This document shows positions 47,994 to 57,186 of a stretch of 64,000 nucleotides of DNA, in pieces; the stretch's first letter is position 1, and every line of letters starts with the position of its first letter. The translations under genes were made by a program, and so were the position numbers. Origin of the DNA: Bin80 sp026708685 (GTDB lineage: Bacteria > Bacteroidota > Rhodothermia > Rhodothermales > Bin80); assembly GCA_965200955.1 (NCBI GenBank), contig OZ241742.1, positions 2,046,001-2,110,000 on the forward strand, in the 5' to 3' direction. The notes beneath the pieces were generated by a model that did not search any database, had not been told where the DNA came from, and worked only from the letters and a program-made list of their open reading frames with translations.

Positions 47994-48089
47994 ATGAATC
48001 GCAAGCAACGCAAGAACATACTGGTGGCGGTCGCAATCCTAATTGGAGTGGTTGCGATACTTACAATATTGGCTCAGCTCAGCGGTTAG
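47994..48089 (+). CDS. Very small membrane protein (31 aa)
   Basis: The ORF MNRKQRKN followed by one hydrophobic helix (ILVAVAILIGVVAILTIL) and AQLSG-stop. A basic N-terminus before a single TM helix is typical for real small membrane proteins. It sits between the Sel1 gene and the convergent sigma factor gene. No clear ribosome site. Confidence 0.4.
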   Translation: MNRKQRKNILVAVAILIGVVAILTILAQLSG

Positions 48090-48117
48090 CTCCCACCATC
48101 AAGATCAGAGGCCGAAC

Positions 48118-48810
48118 TTAGGCATATTCGGCGATGGCTTCCTGATGATCTTCCTCCAATTCATCAATTCCGAAAGGATAGATTCCATGAAGGAGATCCT
48201 GAAGTTTGTTACGACCCCGATTGATTCGGCTCTTTACCGTCCCCATTGGGAGACCAGTAATGATCGCAATTTCTTCATAGCTCAACTGCTGTATGTCACG
48301 TAAGATGACCACTTCACGAAAGTGATCTGGCATCGCAAGAAGTCCCATCTGGATGAAATGATCCTGCATGGAGCTTTCGGTATGGCGGTCAGGAGAAAAA
48401 GTTTCGTCTGGCAGAGGCATTTCAAACTCCTCTCCATCACGGTTAAAGGACTGGATGGAATCCATACGGCGACGACTGCGTTTTCGGTACTCGGTTTTGG
48501 CCAAGTTACCGGCAATCGTATACAGCCAAGTGGAGAACTTGGCAATCCTTTTGTAGGAATGACGGTTCCGATAGACGCGAAGAAAGGTTTCCTGAATCAG
48601 GTCTTCACAGGCTTTCTTGTCACCTGTGAATCGAAAAAGAAAATTGACGAGCGGACCCGTCCACCGCTCCCAGAGAATGTTATACGCCTCAACAACACCT
48701 GCCTGAAAATGCTCCATCAGGTCTTCATCACACATCTCCTGAAGTGCGTCAAATCGACTCAAGGCAGTTCGTCGCCGAGAGTCTTTACGAATTATGCGCG
48801 TAATCTGCAT
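48118..48810 (-). CDS. ECF-type sigma-70 family RNA polymerase sigma factor (1)
   Basis: 230 residues from ATG 48810 (a GTG lies one codon upstream). Region 2 is at ~35-105 (AYNILWERWTGPLVNFLFR, then DLIQETFLRVYRNRHSY, FSTWLYTIAGNLAKTEYRKR), and region 4 at ~150-210 (LLAMPDHFREVVILRDIQQLSYEEIAIITGLPMGTVKSRINRG has the HTH). It would direct polymerase to a special promoter set. No anti-sigma gene is adjacent. A close paralogue lies 640 bp upstream on the same strand, with DUF971 between. The C-terminus is acidic. Confidence 0.9.
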   Translation of the reverse strand: MQITRIIRKDSRRRTALSRFDALQEMCDEDLMEHFQAGVVEAYNILWERWTGPLVNFLFRFTGDKKACEDLIQETFLRVYRNRHSYKRIAKFSTWLYTIAGNLAKTEYRKRSRRRMDSIQSFNRDGEEFEMPLPDETFSPDRHTESSMQDHFIQMGLLAMPDHFREVVILRDIQQLSYEEIAIITGLPMGTVKSRINRGRNKLQDLLHGIYPFGIDELEEDHQEAIAEYA

Positions 48811-49089
48811 CACGTAATTATGGTTTCAAATAATCAAGCCAACCAAGTGGGCTTACGAAATCAGTTATTCTTGGTTACACGAAATTACTGATAAGCAATG
48901 AACTAAACTGTAAGATCACTGAATCTTAACAGATTTTTAACAATTAACCCCCTAAAACGGGGAAGAAATGGAGGAAATGGAGGGTTTTTTTTTAAGGATG
49001 ATGGATGCAATATAGGGTGGTCTCACCAATGGATCGCCCGATAAATCACAGGATAATGCGATCAGGAGGATTATTTTATTGCTAAGAGA
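48811..49089. other. Leader of sigma factor 1, 279 bp
   Basis: AT-rich, with a T-run near 48987 and, on the minus strand, a small CCCC/GGGG hairpin (48949-48962) followed by an AT-rich tract that may end the DUF971 transcript. No ORF. Confidence 0.3.
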
Positions 49090-49419
49090 TCAGTCACTGG
49101 GACACATAGCACGCAACCGTTTCCAGGTATAAATTCCGCTGTTATGTCCATCATCCCAATGAAGACGAAGTCCTACGCTCCCCGCGATCTCTGCCTTGAC
49201 CTTTTCCCATCTCATGAGTGCTGGAACTCGAAAGATTTCGGGGTCTGGGAGCTCATGCATTTTTTCATGTCCCTGACATCCAGCACATGGGCATGCACGT
49301 CGCAGACCATCAAGGGGGAAGATGCACAGATGCCCATCATTCCAGAGAAGAGAAAGCGTTTGGGAATCGCTGTCAATTGTGATGCGTGTGCACACCAACC
49401 CATCAACCGGCTGATGCAT
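49090..49419 (-). CDS. DUF971 domain protein
   Basis: 109 residues. The conserved DUF971 core (also the N-terminal part of gamma-butyrobetaine hydroxylase) is clear: LSLLWNDGHLCIFPLDGLR, then RACPCAGC with a Cys pair, and LRLHWDDGHNSGIYTWKRLR at the end. Single-domain members often occur near Fe-S or Mrp-type genes and may bind metal. Here it lies between two ECF sigma genes on the same strand, 33 bp after the second sigma gene, so it could be in its operon. Confidence 0.88.
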   Translation of the reverse strand: MHQPVDGLVCTRITIDSDSQTLSLLWNDGHLCIFPLDGLRRACPCAGCQGHEKMHELPDPEIFRVPALMRWEKVKAEIAGSVGLRLHWDDGHNSGIYTWKRLRAMCPSD

Positions 49420-49452
49420 CCAGTGGAAGTTTTCTTTTTTTAGAAAAACAGA

Positions 49453-50127
49453 CTATCGGCGAGCGGAAGTCTTTGATTTGTCAAAGGGGTAGACATCTTT
49501 CAACAAACCTTGAAGTTTGCTACGCCCCCGATTGATACGGCTTTTAACGGTTCCCATGGGAAGTCCAGTAATCTGTGCCACTTCAAAATAGGAAAGCTGC
49601 TGGATATCCCGAAGGATCACAACCTCACGGAAGTGAGCAGGGAGAGCGTTAATCGCCTCATGAATCGTTTGATCCTGCAAAGCACTTTCAGCGTGCTTGT
49701 CAGGAGAGTAAGTCTCGTCAGGTAATGGCATTTCGTATTCTTCGTTATCTCGACTAACGGAATGGATTGAATGCATATGTCTACGCTTTTGTTTCCGATA
49801 TTCGCTACGGGCTAAATTTCCGGCAATGGTATAGAGCCATGTAGAGAATTTTGCAATCCGCTGGTAGGAGTGACGATTACGGTGGACTCGCAGAAAGGTC
49901 TCTTGCAAAAGATCCTCACAACGCTTTTTGTCTCCTAAAAATCCATACAGATAGTGCATGAGGCGTTCGCTGTAACGATCCACCAAAATATTGTAGGCCT
50001 CCACGGTGCCATCCTGAAACAGCTCCATGAGATCCTCATCTACCATGGAAAGTAGAGAGTCATAACGGCTAATTTGCGGTGCACGCCGTTCGTTTTCACG
50101 ACGAACAATCTGGGTAATTCTTGCCAA
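49453..50127 (-). CDS. ECF-type sigma-70 family RNA polymerase sigma factor (2)
   Basis: 224 residues. The TTG start at 50127 is supported by AGGAGA (50135-50140) at good spacing, and no ATG lies near; the aligned N-terminus of the paralogue starts at the same place. Region 2 (AYNILVDRYSERLMHYLYG, LLQETFLRVHRNRHSYQRI, FSTWLYTIAGNLARSEYRK) and region 4 (LPAHFREVVILRDIQQLSYFEVAQITGLPMGTVKSRINRG contains the HTH) are intact. Very similar to the sigma factor at 48118, from a duplication. An inverted repeat lies about 60-90 bp upstream and may be a control site. Confidence 0.9.
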   Translation of the reverse strand: MARITQIVRRENERRAPQISRYDSLLSMVDEDLMELFQDGTVEAYNILVDRYSERLMHYLYGFLGDKKRCEDLLQETFLRVHRNRHSYQRIAKFSTWLYTIAGNLARSEYRKQKRRHMHSIHSVSRDNEEYEMPLPDETYSPDKHAESALQDQTIHEAINALPAHFREVVILRDIQQLSYFEVAQITGLPMGTVKSRINRGRSKLQGLLKDVYPFDKSKTSARR

Positions 50128-50134
50128 AATACTA

Positions 50135-50140
50135 TCTCCT
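50135..50140 (-). promoter_or_regulatory. Ribosome binding site setting the TTG start of sigma factor 2
   Basis: AGGAGA on the minus strand ends 7 bases before the TTG at 50127. It is one of the clearest Shine-Dalgarno sites in the window and decides the start codon. Confidence 0.6.
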
Positions 50141-50186
50141 AATAGATTATAAAGATCAATGAACAGAAATGATCGGTTTGACTTGT

Positions 50187-50214
50187 GATTGTATAATCTG
50201 ACGGATTACAATCA
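50187..50214. promoter_or_regulatory. Inverted repeat upstream of sigma factor 2 (possible operator)
   Basis: GATTGTATAATC and GGATTACAATC form an imperfect palindrome. It lies 60-90 bp upstream of the sigma start and contains TATAAT-like sequence on the plus strand. Could bind a dimeric regulator; inference only. Confidence 0.3.
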
Positions 50215-51344
50215 AGAAATCATAAAAATCACATTTCTGAAAGCATTTATTCCTTAAAGATACCGAATTTGAAACAAATAGGAGTAGTCTGTGATTAGAA
50301 TTGAGAGTAATTGTGGGTTGATGCGATGGATCACCCCATTTTCATGTCCATTCAGGGATTTGTTTTGATTTCTGCAGAGATCTCAGTATTGCTGAAGAAT
50401 TGCTCATTATGCATCTAATGAAAAGCCTCCAAAAGCAACAAGATACATCTCCTGTGTGATCGTTTTTGATCAGAGAGATCGCCATAACATCTGACTCATC
50501 TTGATCTTTCGTTGAATACCTGATTTGTCATCTTATTGGAGAAGTTACAAACTTATTCGGCTTGGCATGTAGAATATTGCGACCTCGGTCTATCTCCAAA
50601 TCTTCATATGTGACTTTAAGATATGCTTCAATAAACCAGATATACATGGACGGCGGCGGAATATTGTTTCATCTGTTCCTTTGACCGCAACCACTCCTTT
50701 TTCCACGAATCGTTCAAAAAGTTTGATCGCTTCTGCTTCTCCGTAGATTTTTGATAGGGGTGATAATAGATTAAACGATCAAATGTTACACCTGCGGGGT
50801 CTCCAGAAATGGCTTCTGATAGATGTTTTACCTCGTCAACATAAAAACTTGTAACGTACTGTCTTTAATACTGTATTCTTCCTTTCTTCCCTTTTACCAT
50901 CACCGATGTCAACCCTTCGGGTGTCATCCCCCTCCATTTTCTATCAGGTAGTCAGAGATAGTCATTGTATACGAATCACATGCCGCGGGCACCGGAATGT
51001 GTCCTTAACGATTTCTTCAATCCACTCAGTGGTATATTCTTTGACACCTGCATCTTTCATGATCCAGTCGAGAATCACAGCATGCTCAGACTCCTCTCTC
51101 AATTGCCTCAACTCCACGATGTTTTTTCGCCATACCGAGAAATGTCTAGTACTTGCAAGGCTGAAAGTGTTGTTCTGAGTACCGCTACTAGAAGAACAAC
51201 AGACTTACGAAGATGAGCGTGATGGATGAACTATAGGTGCCAAGCGGCTATTGATGTGAAGTGATCCTCTATATAACATATGAAGATTTTGGGCAACTTT
51301 CAAGCTAAGTAATGGTAGTGTAACTATTCAGCCAAAAGGAAGCA
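50215..51344. other. Mostly non-coding stretch with relics of an unknown gene
   Basis: Two minus-strand pieces read like former coding sequence without starts. One lies from about 51200 to 50962 (contains FSVWRKNIVELRQLREES and VILDWIMKDAGVKEY). The other lies from about 50780 to 50590 (contains IYGEAEAIKLFERFVEKGVV). The family is not recognised. Plus-strand ORFs at 50906-51216 overlap these and look like shadows. The segments 50215-50580 and 51210-51344 show nothing notable. Confidence 0.35.
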
Positions 51345-51641
51345 ATGGAGATGGATCCAGAAATTACTGAGTATCCACTGGATGGAGTCCTTGATTTACA
51401 CACATTCCATCCGAGAGATGCTGCTGATGTTACCAAAGAGTATATCAATGCATGTCATGATGCAGGAATCCGCCACGTACGGATCATTCATGGAAAGGGC
51501 ACTGGAGCTCTTCGTGCCATCGTGCACAAGGTGTTAAAACAGTCTACTGTGGTAGACTCCTGGAAAACGCCAGCAGATTCAAGCAGCTGGGGTGCTACAG
51601 TTGCTGTCCTCAAGCGTCCGATTGATTCAAGACACGCCTAA
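51345..51641 (+). CDS. Smr-domain protein
   Basis: 98 residues made of a single Smr domain: LDLHTFHPRDAADVTKEYI (with the conserved DLH), then HVRIIHGKGTGALRAIVHKV (the HGKGTG nucleic-acid/nuclease motif), and ATVAVLKR. Ribosome site AAGGA lies 6 bp before the ATG. Stand-alone Smr proteins are small nucleases or RNA/DNA-binding proteins. Its 3' end overlaps the mdh gene on the other strand by 32 bp. Confidence 0.88.
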   Translation: MEMDPEITEYPLDGVLDLHTFHPRDAADVTKEYINACHDAGIRHVRIIHGKGTGALRAIVHKVLKQSTVVDSWKTPADSSSWGATVAVLKRPIDSRHA

Positions 51642-52557
51642 GTGCTTCAAAGTTACTCTGTATGTGCGATGCAGAAACATCCAAAAGAGCTTGCTCGGAT
51701 TCATTGAGATCTACGGTGATGATTTCTTCAATTCCCTGACGACCAAGACGGACGGGAAGTCCAATGAACAGATCTGAGAGGCCATATTCGCCAGACGGGC
51801 ACACAGCACATGGGAGGACCCTGCCAGAATCTTTGACAATGGCTTCAACCATTTCCGATGCTGCGGCTCCTGGAGCATACCAGGCTGAAGTCCCCATGAG
51901 CTGTACAATCTCACCGCCTCCACTCTTGGTACGCTCAACAATCGCATGGATCCGATCGGCTGAAAGAAGTTCGGTCAAGGGAATGCCACCAACGCTCGTA
52001 TAGCGTGGAAGTGGAACCATCGTATCACCATGACCTCCCATCAAAAGAGCATTGATATCCTTGACCGAAGCCTTGAGTTCCATGGCGATGAACGCTCGAA
52101 ATCGAGCAGTATCCAAAACCCCAGCCATCCCAAAGACTCGGTTGGATGCAAAGCCACTCGCCTCATGAGCTACATAGGTCATGACATCAAGAGGATTGGA
52201 AATCACAATGATGATCGCATTAGGACTGCGTTCTACAAACGCTTCGGTGACGGATCTGACAATGTTAGCATTAATGCCCAGTAAATCATCACGACTCATT
52301 CCAGGCCTTCGGGGGACACCACTGGTAATCACACAAATATCCGAATTGGACGTTTGATCATAATCGTTGGTCACTCCCCGAACAATGGTGTCAAACAGGT
52401 GAATGGGAGCAGATTCGGTAATGTCAAGTGCTTTTCCCTCAGACAAGCCCTCTTTAATGTCAATTAAAACGACTTCTTTAACCATATCTTTGCGAGCGAC
52501 GCATTCTGCGACGGTTGCTCCAACATTACCAGCTCCAATGACCGTAACTTTCAACAT
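51610..52557 (-). CDS. mdh: Malate dehydrogenase (LDH-like)
   Basis: 315 residues from ATG 52557; the longer frame to 52614 has no conserved sequence. NAD motif VTVIGAGNVGAT, then IDIKEGLSEGKALDI, substrate loop GVPRRPGMSRDDLL (two Arg), ISNPLDVMTYV, and the catalytic His in LMGGHGDTMVPL. Pattern and length match LDH-type malate dehydrogenases of this phylum. It interconverts malate and oxaloacetate with NAD in the TCA cycle. Divergent, 36 bp from the DnaQ-UvrC-like gene. Confidence 0.95.
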   Translation of the reverse strand: MLKVTVIGAGNVGATVAECVARKDMVKEVVLIDIKEGLSEGKALDITESAPIHLFDTIVRGVTNDYDQTSNSDICVITSGVPRRPGMSRDDLLGINANIVRSVTEAFVERSPNAIIIVISNPLDVMTYVAHEASGFASNRVFGMAGVLDTARFRAFIAMELKASVKDINALLMGGHGDTMVPLPRYTSVGGIPLTELLSADRIHAIVERTKSGGGEIVQLMGTSAWYAPGAAASEMVEAIVKDSGRVLPCAVCPSGEYGLSDLFIGLPVRLGRQGIEEIITVDLNESEQALLDVSASHIQSNFEALRRVLNQSDA

Positions 52558-52593
52558 GAGAAAAATTGGTTTAGTGAACAATAACCTAAAAGA

Positions 52594-54270
52594 ATGATAC
52601 GCACAAAAGATCAAGTTGACTCATTCACATGCGATGAGATGCTCATTCGTGAAACGACATTTGTGATTGTAGATCTGGAAACCACTGGCACGAGTGCGAC
52701 CGCGAACCGAATCATAGAGATCGGAGCCGTCAAGGTGCGTGCCAACACGATTGAGGATACGTTCCAAACTCTGATTGACCCAAACTGTGCTATCCCAAGA
52801 GCGATCACACGCATCACCGGGATCACAACAGCAGATGTTTATGGGGAGCCTCAAGCCAGTGAAGTGTTGCAAGCGTTTATTGATTTCGTGGGAGATGATA
52901 TTTTTGTTGCTCACAACTGCTCTTTTGACTGGAACTTCATTCAGGAAGAGATACAGCGGGCCCAGCTTCCCACACTTAACAATAAAAAACTTTGTACTTT
53001 ACGTCTTGCCCGTAGACTGCTTTCAGGATTGCGATCAAGGAGTTTGGGTAGCCTCATCACATTTTTTGATATTGACACCGAGAGCCGACATCGTGCACTC
53101 AGTGATGCATTGGCTACCCATGAGGTATTCCTGCATCTCCTTGATCGATTGGAAAAACAGCATGATATAGTAGAACTGAACGCACTTCTTCAGTTTCAAC
53201 ATCAACGCTATGCAAAGCAAAAAGAAAATCCAAGAATTACTCATATTCGCCAACAGATCCTTCCTGCGTTGCCTGATTCACCAGGAGTCTATCAAATGCT
53301 TGGAAAGAAGGATCATCTGCTGTATGTAGGCAAAGCACGAGTTTTGAGCGACAGAGTGTGCAGCTATTTTTCGGGTATAGAAGGGCATCAGGAACACATT
53401 CGAAGAATGGTGAGGCAGGTGGTTGATGTACGGTGCATTCCGACATCGACTGAACTGGAAGCATTGCTCCTAGAATCCCAGCTCATCAAGGAGCATGCAC
53501 CTCCATTTAACAAGGCCGGACGGTCCTATCGCAAGAGGCCATTCTTGCGTTTGGGGGATATCTCAAATTCAACATGGTTGACGCTCGTGGAGCATATTCG
53601 GCCAGACGGTGCCTACCATTATGGGCCCATGGGTGGACGGAAGGAAGCCATTCATGTAGCACGAGCTCTGATATCAATCTATGGAGATCCAACAGATGCT
53701 TTTCAGTCGTTCACGCGAGATGGGGTGGGGGTCAGCTCATCTCAGATTGGAGGGAAACTGAAAAAGGATGCGTTTGAGCAGGTGAAAAGTTTTTTGGAGG
53801 GAAGGGATCCATCTGCCAGTAGCATCTTAAAATCCGAAATCCAGAAAGCATCCCATGCCCAAGAGTATGAAATGGCCGCTCAAATGCGTGATTGGCTCAC
53901 CGCTCTGGAAACGGTGGAGTCCCGTCCGCACTTTCTTCGGACTCCATTGTTAAACCGAACCGGTGCGATTTTGTATCAAGAACAAGAAACATTTGAGATT
54001 CATTTAATGGTTTGTGGTGCTCCGGTTGCTCATGTGCTGTACCCCTGTAAGGAACCAGATCTGCAAGATGCAACGACAAAATTCCATCAACATGTACTTC
54101 ATCCACCGACTCGTATTACGATGCAACATGTTGACAGGACGAGTATTTTAGGGGCATGGATGTTTAAGCAACAAGATCACATTAGCGTACTTCCTCTGAG
54201 CGAAGATATCCAAAGTTCAGCATTTGATGCAGCTTTACATTCTCATTTAGAGAGATGGTCTCCCCAATAA
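52594..54270 (+). CDS. DnaQ-like 3'-5' exonuclease fused to UvrC/Cho-type GIY-YIG nuclease domain
   Basis: 558 residues. Residues ~20-190 are a DEDDh exonuclease: IVDLETTGTSATANRIIEIG (D, E), HNCSFDWNFI (D), HRALSDALAT (H, D). Residues ~225-310 are a GIY-YIG nuclease in UvrC style: SPGVYQMLGKKDHLLYVGKA, then ELEALLLESQLIKEHAPPFN. A UvrB-binding UVR-like motif is at ~420-445 (ILKSEIQKASHAQEYEMAAQMRDWL). This is the known EXO-Cho fusion architecture, probably acting in nucleotide excision repair or DNA processing. Divergent from mdh. Confidence 0.88.
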   Translation: MIRTKDQVDSFTCDEMLIRETTFVIVDLETTGTSATANRIIEIGAVKVRANTIEDTFQTLIDPNCAIPRAITRITGITTADVYGEPQASEVLQAFIDFVGDDIFVAHNCSFDWNFIQEEIQRAQLPTLNNKKLCTLRLARRLLSGLRSRSLGSLITFFDIDTESRHRALSDALATHEVFLHLLDRLEKQHDIVELNALLQFQHQRYAKQKENPRITHIRQQILPALPDSPGVYQMLGKKDHLLYVGKARVLSDRVCSYFSGIEGHQEHIRRMVRQVVDVRCIPTSTELEALLLESQLIKEHAPPFNKAGRSYRKRPFLRLGDISNSTWLTLVEHIRPDGAYHYGPMGGRKEAIHVARALISIYGDPTDAFQSFTRDGVGVSSSQIGGKLKKDAFEQVKSFLEGRDPSASSILKSEIQKASHAQEYEMAAQMRDWLTALETVESRPHFLRTPLLNRTGAILYQEQETFEIHLMVCGAPVAHVLYPCKEPDLQDATTKFHQHVLHPPTRITMQHVDRTSILGAWMFKQQDHISVLPLSEDIQSSAFDAALHSHLERWSPQ

Positions 54271-54355
54271 AACAGTCAACTTTCTCAGCAATCATGATGT
54301 TCAGCTACCGAATTTTGAGTAAATTTGTACAAAATGGATCAAGGACGAACGATTG

Positions 54356-54859
54356 ATGTTTGCTGAAATCTTTTTTATTGCCTCCAGTTTGATCGCGATC
54401 TTTGCATCTTTGGCGATGCTGATTTCGCGTAGCCCTGTCCAAAGTGCCCTGTGGCTGATTTTAGTCATGCTGTGTGTGGCGGGATTGTATGTGACTCTCA
54501 GTGCTGATTTTATTGCTGTCGTTCAGGTGCTGGTCTATGCGGGTGCGATCATGGTTTTATTTCTTTTTGTGATCATGTTACTCAATCTTGGATCAGTTCC
54601 CAGTTTGGATCAGATAGATGCCAAGAAAGTCATTGGATTTGTTCTTCTGACGGTTATTTTAGGACAACTGGTGTACGCGACATCCACAACATCTGAATAC
54701 TTGTCTACGGCGGTCATTGAGAATCCAGAAACGGGAACAGCCTTAAACATTGCTGAGCAATTATTCACCCGATATGTGCTTCCTTTTGAGATGATTGGAA
54801 TTCTTTTACTGGTTGCTACTGTAGGAGCAGTTATTTTGGCAAAACGGACATTTGAATAG
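54356..54859 (+). CDS. nuoJ: NADH-quinone oxidoreductase subunit J
   Basis: 167 residues from ATG 54356 (a TTG lies one codon upstream). Five TM helices; VLVYAGAIMVLFLFVIMLLN is the NuoJ hallmark around TM3. It is the first visible subunit of the complex I membrane arm here (A, H and I are not in the window). The gene overlaps no neighbour; nuoK follows 4 bp later, in the order of the standard nuo operon. Confidence 0.95.
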   Translation: MFAEIFFIASSLIAIFASLAMLISRSPVQSALWLILVMLCVAGLYVTLSADFIAVVQVLVYAGAIMVLFLFVIMLLNLGSVPSLDQIDAKKVIGFVLLTVILGQLVYATSTTSEYLSTAVIENPETGTALNIAEQLFTRYVLPFEMIGILLLVATVGAVILAKRTFE

Positions 54860-54863
54860 AGAC

Positions 54864-55169
54864 ATGGGAATTCCATTACCTTGGTATTTAACCCTCAGTG
54901 CTGTACTGTTCTCCATCGGAGTGATGGGGGTTCTGTTTCGTAGCAATCTGATTATTATTTTAATGTCTGTCGAGTTGATGCTCAATGCAGTAAATATTAC
55001 ACTGGTCGCTTTTGCTCAATTTATGGGGGATGTATCGGGTCAGATTCTAGTCTTTTTTGTTATTTCGGTTGCTGCCGCTGAGGCGGCGATTGGTCTGGCC
55101 ATTGTTATTGCTATCTTCCGCAATAAGCTTACCGTGGATGTCAATAATATTAAGTTGTTCAGGCACTAA
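54864..55169 (+). CDS. nuoK: NADH-quinone oxidoreductase subunit K
   Basis: 101 residues from ATG 54864 (a TTG 12 bp upstream would overlap nuoJ). Three TM helices with the key Glu in MSVELMLNAVNITLVAF and the second in AAAEAAIGLAIVIAIFR. It is a proton-translocating subunit homologous to MrpC. Starts 4 bp after nuoJ, and nuoL follows 8 bp later. Confidence 0.95.
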   Translation: MGIPLPWYLTLSAVLFSIGVMGVLFRSNLIIILMSVELMLNAVNITLVAFAQFMGDVSGQILVFFVISVAAAEAAIGLAIVIAIFRNKLTVDVNNIKLFRH

Positions 55170-55177
55170 GTGCAATC

Positions 55178-57172
55178 ATGTCCACTGACTTGATCATTCA
55201 GCTCATTATTCTATTGCCCCTTGTGGGGGCGGCTGCACTGGGGTTGATTCCCCTTTATGCACATGGCCTGCGTCAGTATAAAACACTGATCGGCACCCTT
55301 GGAACGCTGATGGTCGCTGTTCCTTTTGGACTTGCCTTTTCTCTATTCATTCAGGGCGTGGATACCCCAATTGTGACATCGGTGTACACCTGGATGGGGG
55401 TTGGTGACTTTTCTGTAGACTTCTCATATAGAGTGGATCAACTTTCGTTGATTATGACACTGGTTGTTACAGGCGTTGGCTCTCTGATCCATCTCTATGC
55501 TATCGGTTATATGGCCAGTGACCGATCATTCTGGAAATTTTTTGCCTACCTGAACCTGTTCATCTTTATGATGCTAAATCTGGTTCTGGCAGATAATTTA
55601 TTAGTGATGTTTCTGGGATGGGAAGGGGTAGGGCTCTGCTCCTATCTTCTGATTGGATTCTGGTATGAAAACCAGAAAAACAGTGCTGCCGCGAGTAAGG
55701 CCTTTATTGTCAACAGAGTGGGCGATTTTGCCTTTCTCATTGCCATGTTCATTCTGGTCAAGGAGATCGGATCTCTGGATTTTGGCACGATTTTGTCATC
55801 CATAGAGATGATGCCAGAGTCCACCATTACCGCAGTTGTCTTTTTACTGTTTCTGGGAGCTACAGGTAAAAGTGCACAAATTCCACTGTTTGTCTGGCTT
55901 CCTGATGCCATGGCTGGACCGACTCCTGTCTCTGCTTTGATCCATGCTGCAACTATGGTGACTAGTGGGCTTTATCTGTTGGCAAGGCTTTCCCCTCTTG
56001 TTCTCATGGCATCCGATGTGATGATCATCATTGCTGTGGTTGGTGCAGTGACCGCCATTGTCGCTGCCACCATAGCCCTAACGCAGAACGATATCAAGCG
56101 TGTACTTGCCTATTCAACGGTGTCTCAATTGGGGTTCATGTTTATGGCGGCTGGCGTTGGTGCATTTTTCGTTGCCATTTTTCATGTGGTGACGCATGCC
56201 TTTTTCAAGGCATGTCTCTTTCTCGGTTCGGGTAGTGTGATTCATGGAATGCATCATGTGGAGCATGATCTGAAAAACAACGACTATGAAGGATCCTTTG
56301 ATGCACAGGATATGAATACGATGGGCGGGCTTAAGAAATACATGCCCATCACCCGATGGACCTATCTGCTTTCCACCCTTGCGATTGCTGGAATTCCCCT
56401 GACGGCTGGATTCTTTTCCAAAGATGAAATTCTATTCAAGGCCTTTGAATATGGGATTGACGGTAATCTGTATGCGTGGCTTGTTTGGGGGATCGGGATC
56501 ATCACCGCCCTGCTGACCGCTTTTTATATGATGCGTTCCTATATGCTCACCTTTGAGGGGAGTCCGAGATGGCCAATGCATGAGAATATTCATCCTCATG
56601 AATCGCCGCGATCAATGACACTTCCTCTCATTGTTTTGGCAGGATTATCCATGATTGGTGGCGTGATTGGATTCCCAAAGGTTGCTGAAAAAATTGGATT
56701 ATCCAACTGGATTCATGACTATCTGGTTGGACATGGAGATCATCTTGGCCCTGTCGCAGAACCCGAGATGCATGGTCATGTCAGTGTTCTCGTTGAGATC
56801 GGATTAATTCTTTTAGGGTCTCTGATTGCCGTGATTGGTGTAGTATGGGCATGGAGGTTCTTCAGAACGTATGAACTCAGTGGAGATCAGCTGATTCAGA
56901 GTCGATTTAAAGGTCTCTATCGGTGGTGGCAATCCAGTTATTATTGGGACAAGTTTTATGATCGTACGATCGTACGCCCGGTGATTGGTGGTGCCCAAAA
57001 AGCATTTGCTCCCTTTGATCAGTACATTGTTGATGGAATCGTCAATGCATTTGGGCGAATTTCCATGGTATTGAGCTGGCTGTTCGGACGTCTCCATACG
57101 GGTGTCGTTCAGAATTATGCACTGGCCATTGTACTGGGATCCGTGTTGATCATCGCCCTGTTTCTACTGTAA
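55178..57172 (+). CDS. nuoL: NADH-quinone oxidoreductase subunit L
   Basis: 664 residues, about 16 TM helices, antiporter-like. Signature regions: MFLGWEGVGLCSYLLIGFW, SAQIPLFVWLPDAMAGPTPVSAL and ATIALTQNDIKRVLAYSTVSQLG, each with conserved Lys/Glu of the proton channel. The C-terminal lateral helix region follows. The longest complex I antiporter subunit, in its usual place between K and M. Confidence 0.95.
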   Translation: MSTDLIIQLIILLPLVGAAALGLIPLYAHGLRQYKTLIGTLGTLMVAVPFGLAFSLFIQGVDTPIVTSVYTWMGVGDFSVDFSYRVDQLSLIMTLVVTGVGSLIHLYAIGYMASDRSFWKFFAYLNLFIFMMLNLVLADNLLVMFLGWEGVGLCSYLLIGFWYENQKNSAAASKAFIVNRVGDFAFLIAMFILVKEIGSLDFGTILSSIEMMPESTITAVVFLLFLGATGKSAQIPLFVWLPDAMAGPTPVSALIHAATMVTSGLYLLARLSPLVLMASDVMIIIAVVGAVTAIVAATIALTQNDIKRVLAYSTVSQLGFMFMAAGVGAFFVAIFHVVTHAFFKACLFLGSGSVIHGMHHVEHDLKNNDYEGSFDAQDMNTMGGLKKYMPITRWTYLLSTLAIAGIPLTAGFFSKDEILFKAFEYGIDGNLYAWLVWGIGIITALLTAFYMMRSYMLTFEGSPRWPMHENIHPHESPRSMTLPLIVLAGLSMIGGVIGFPKVAEKIGLSNWIHDYLVGHGDHLGPVAEPEMHGHVSVLVEIGLILLGSLIAVIGVVWAWRFFRTYELSGDQLIQSRFKGLYRWWQSSYYWDKFYDRTIVRPVIGGAQKAFAPFDQYIVDGIVNAFGRISMVLSWLFGRLHTGVVQNYALAIVLGSVLIIALFLL

Positions 57173-57186
57173 CCTCAACCTCTTTG

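Noticed and set aside
50906..51216. Two overlapping plus-strand ORFs of 83-90 codons
   Set aside because: Cys/Ser/His-rich random-looking sequence; the minus strand here reads like the true (decayed) coding strand.
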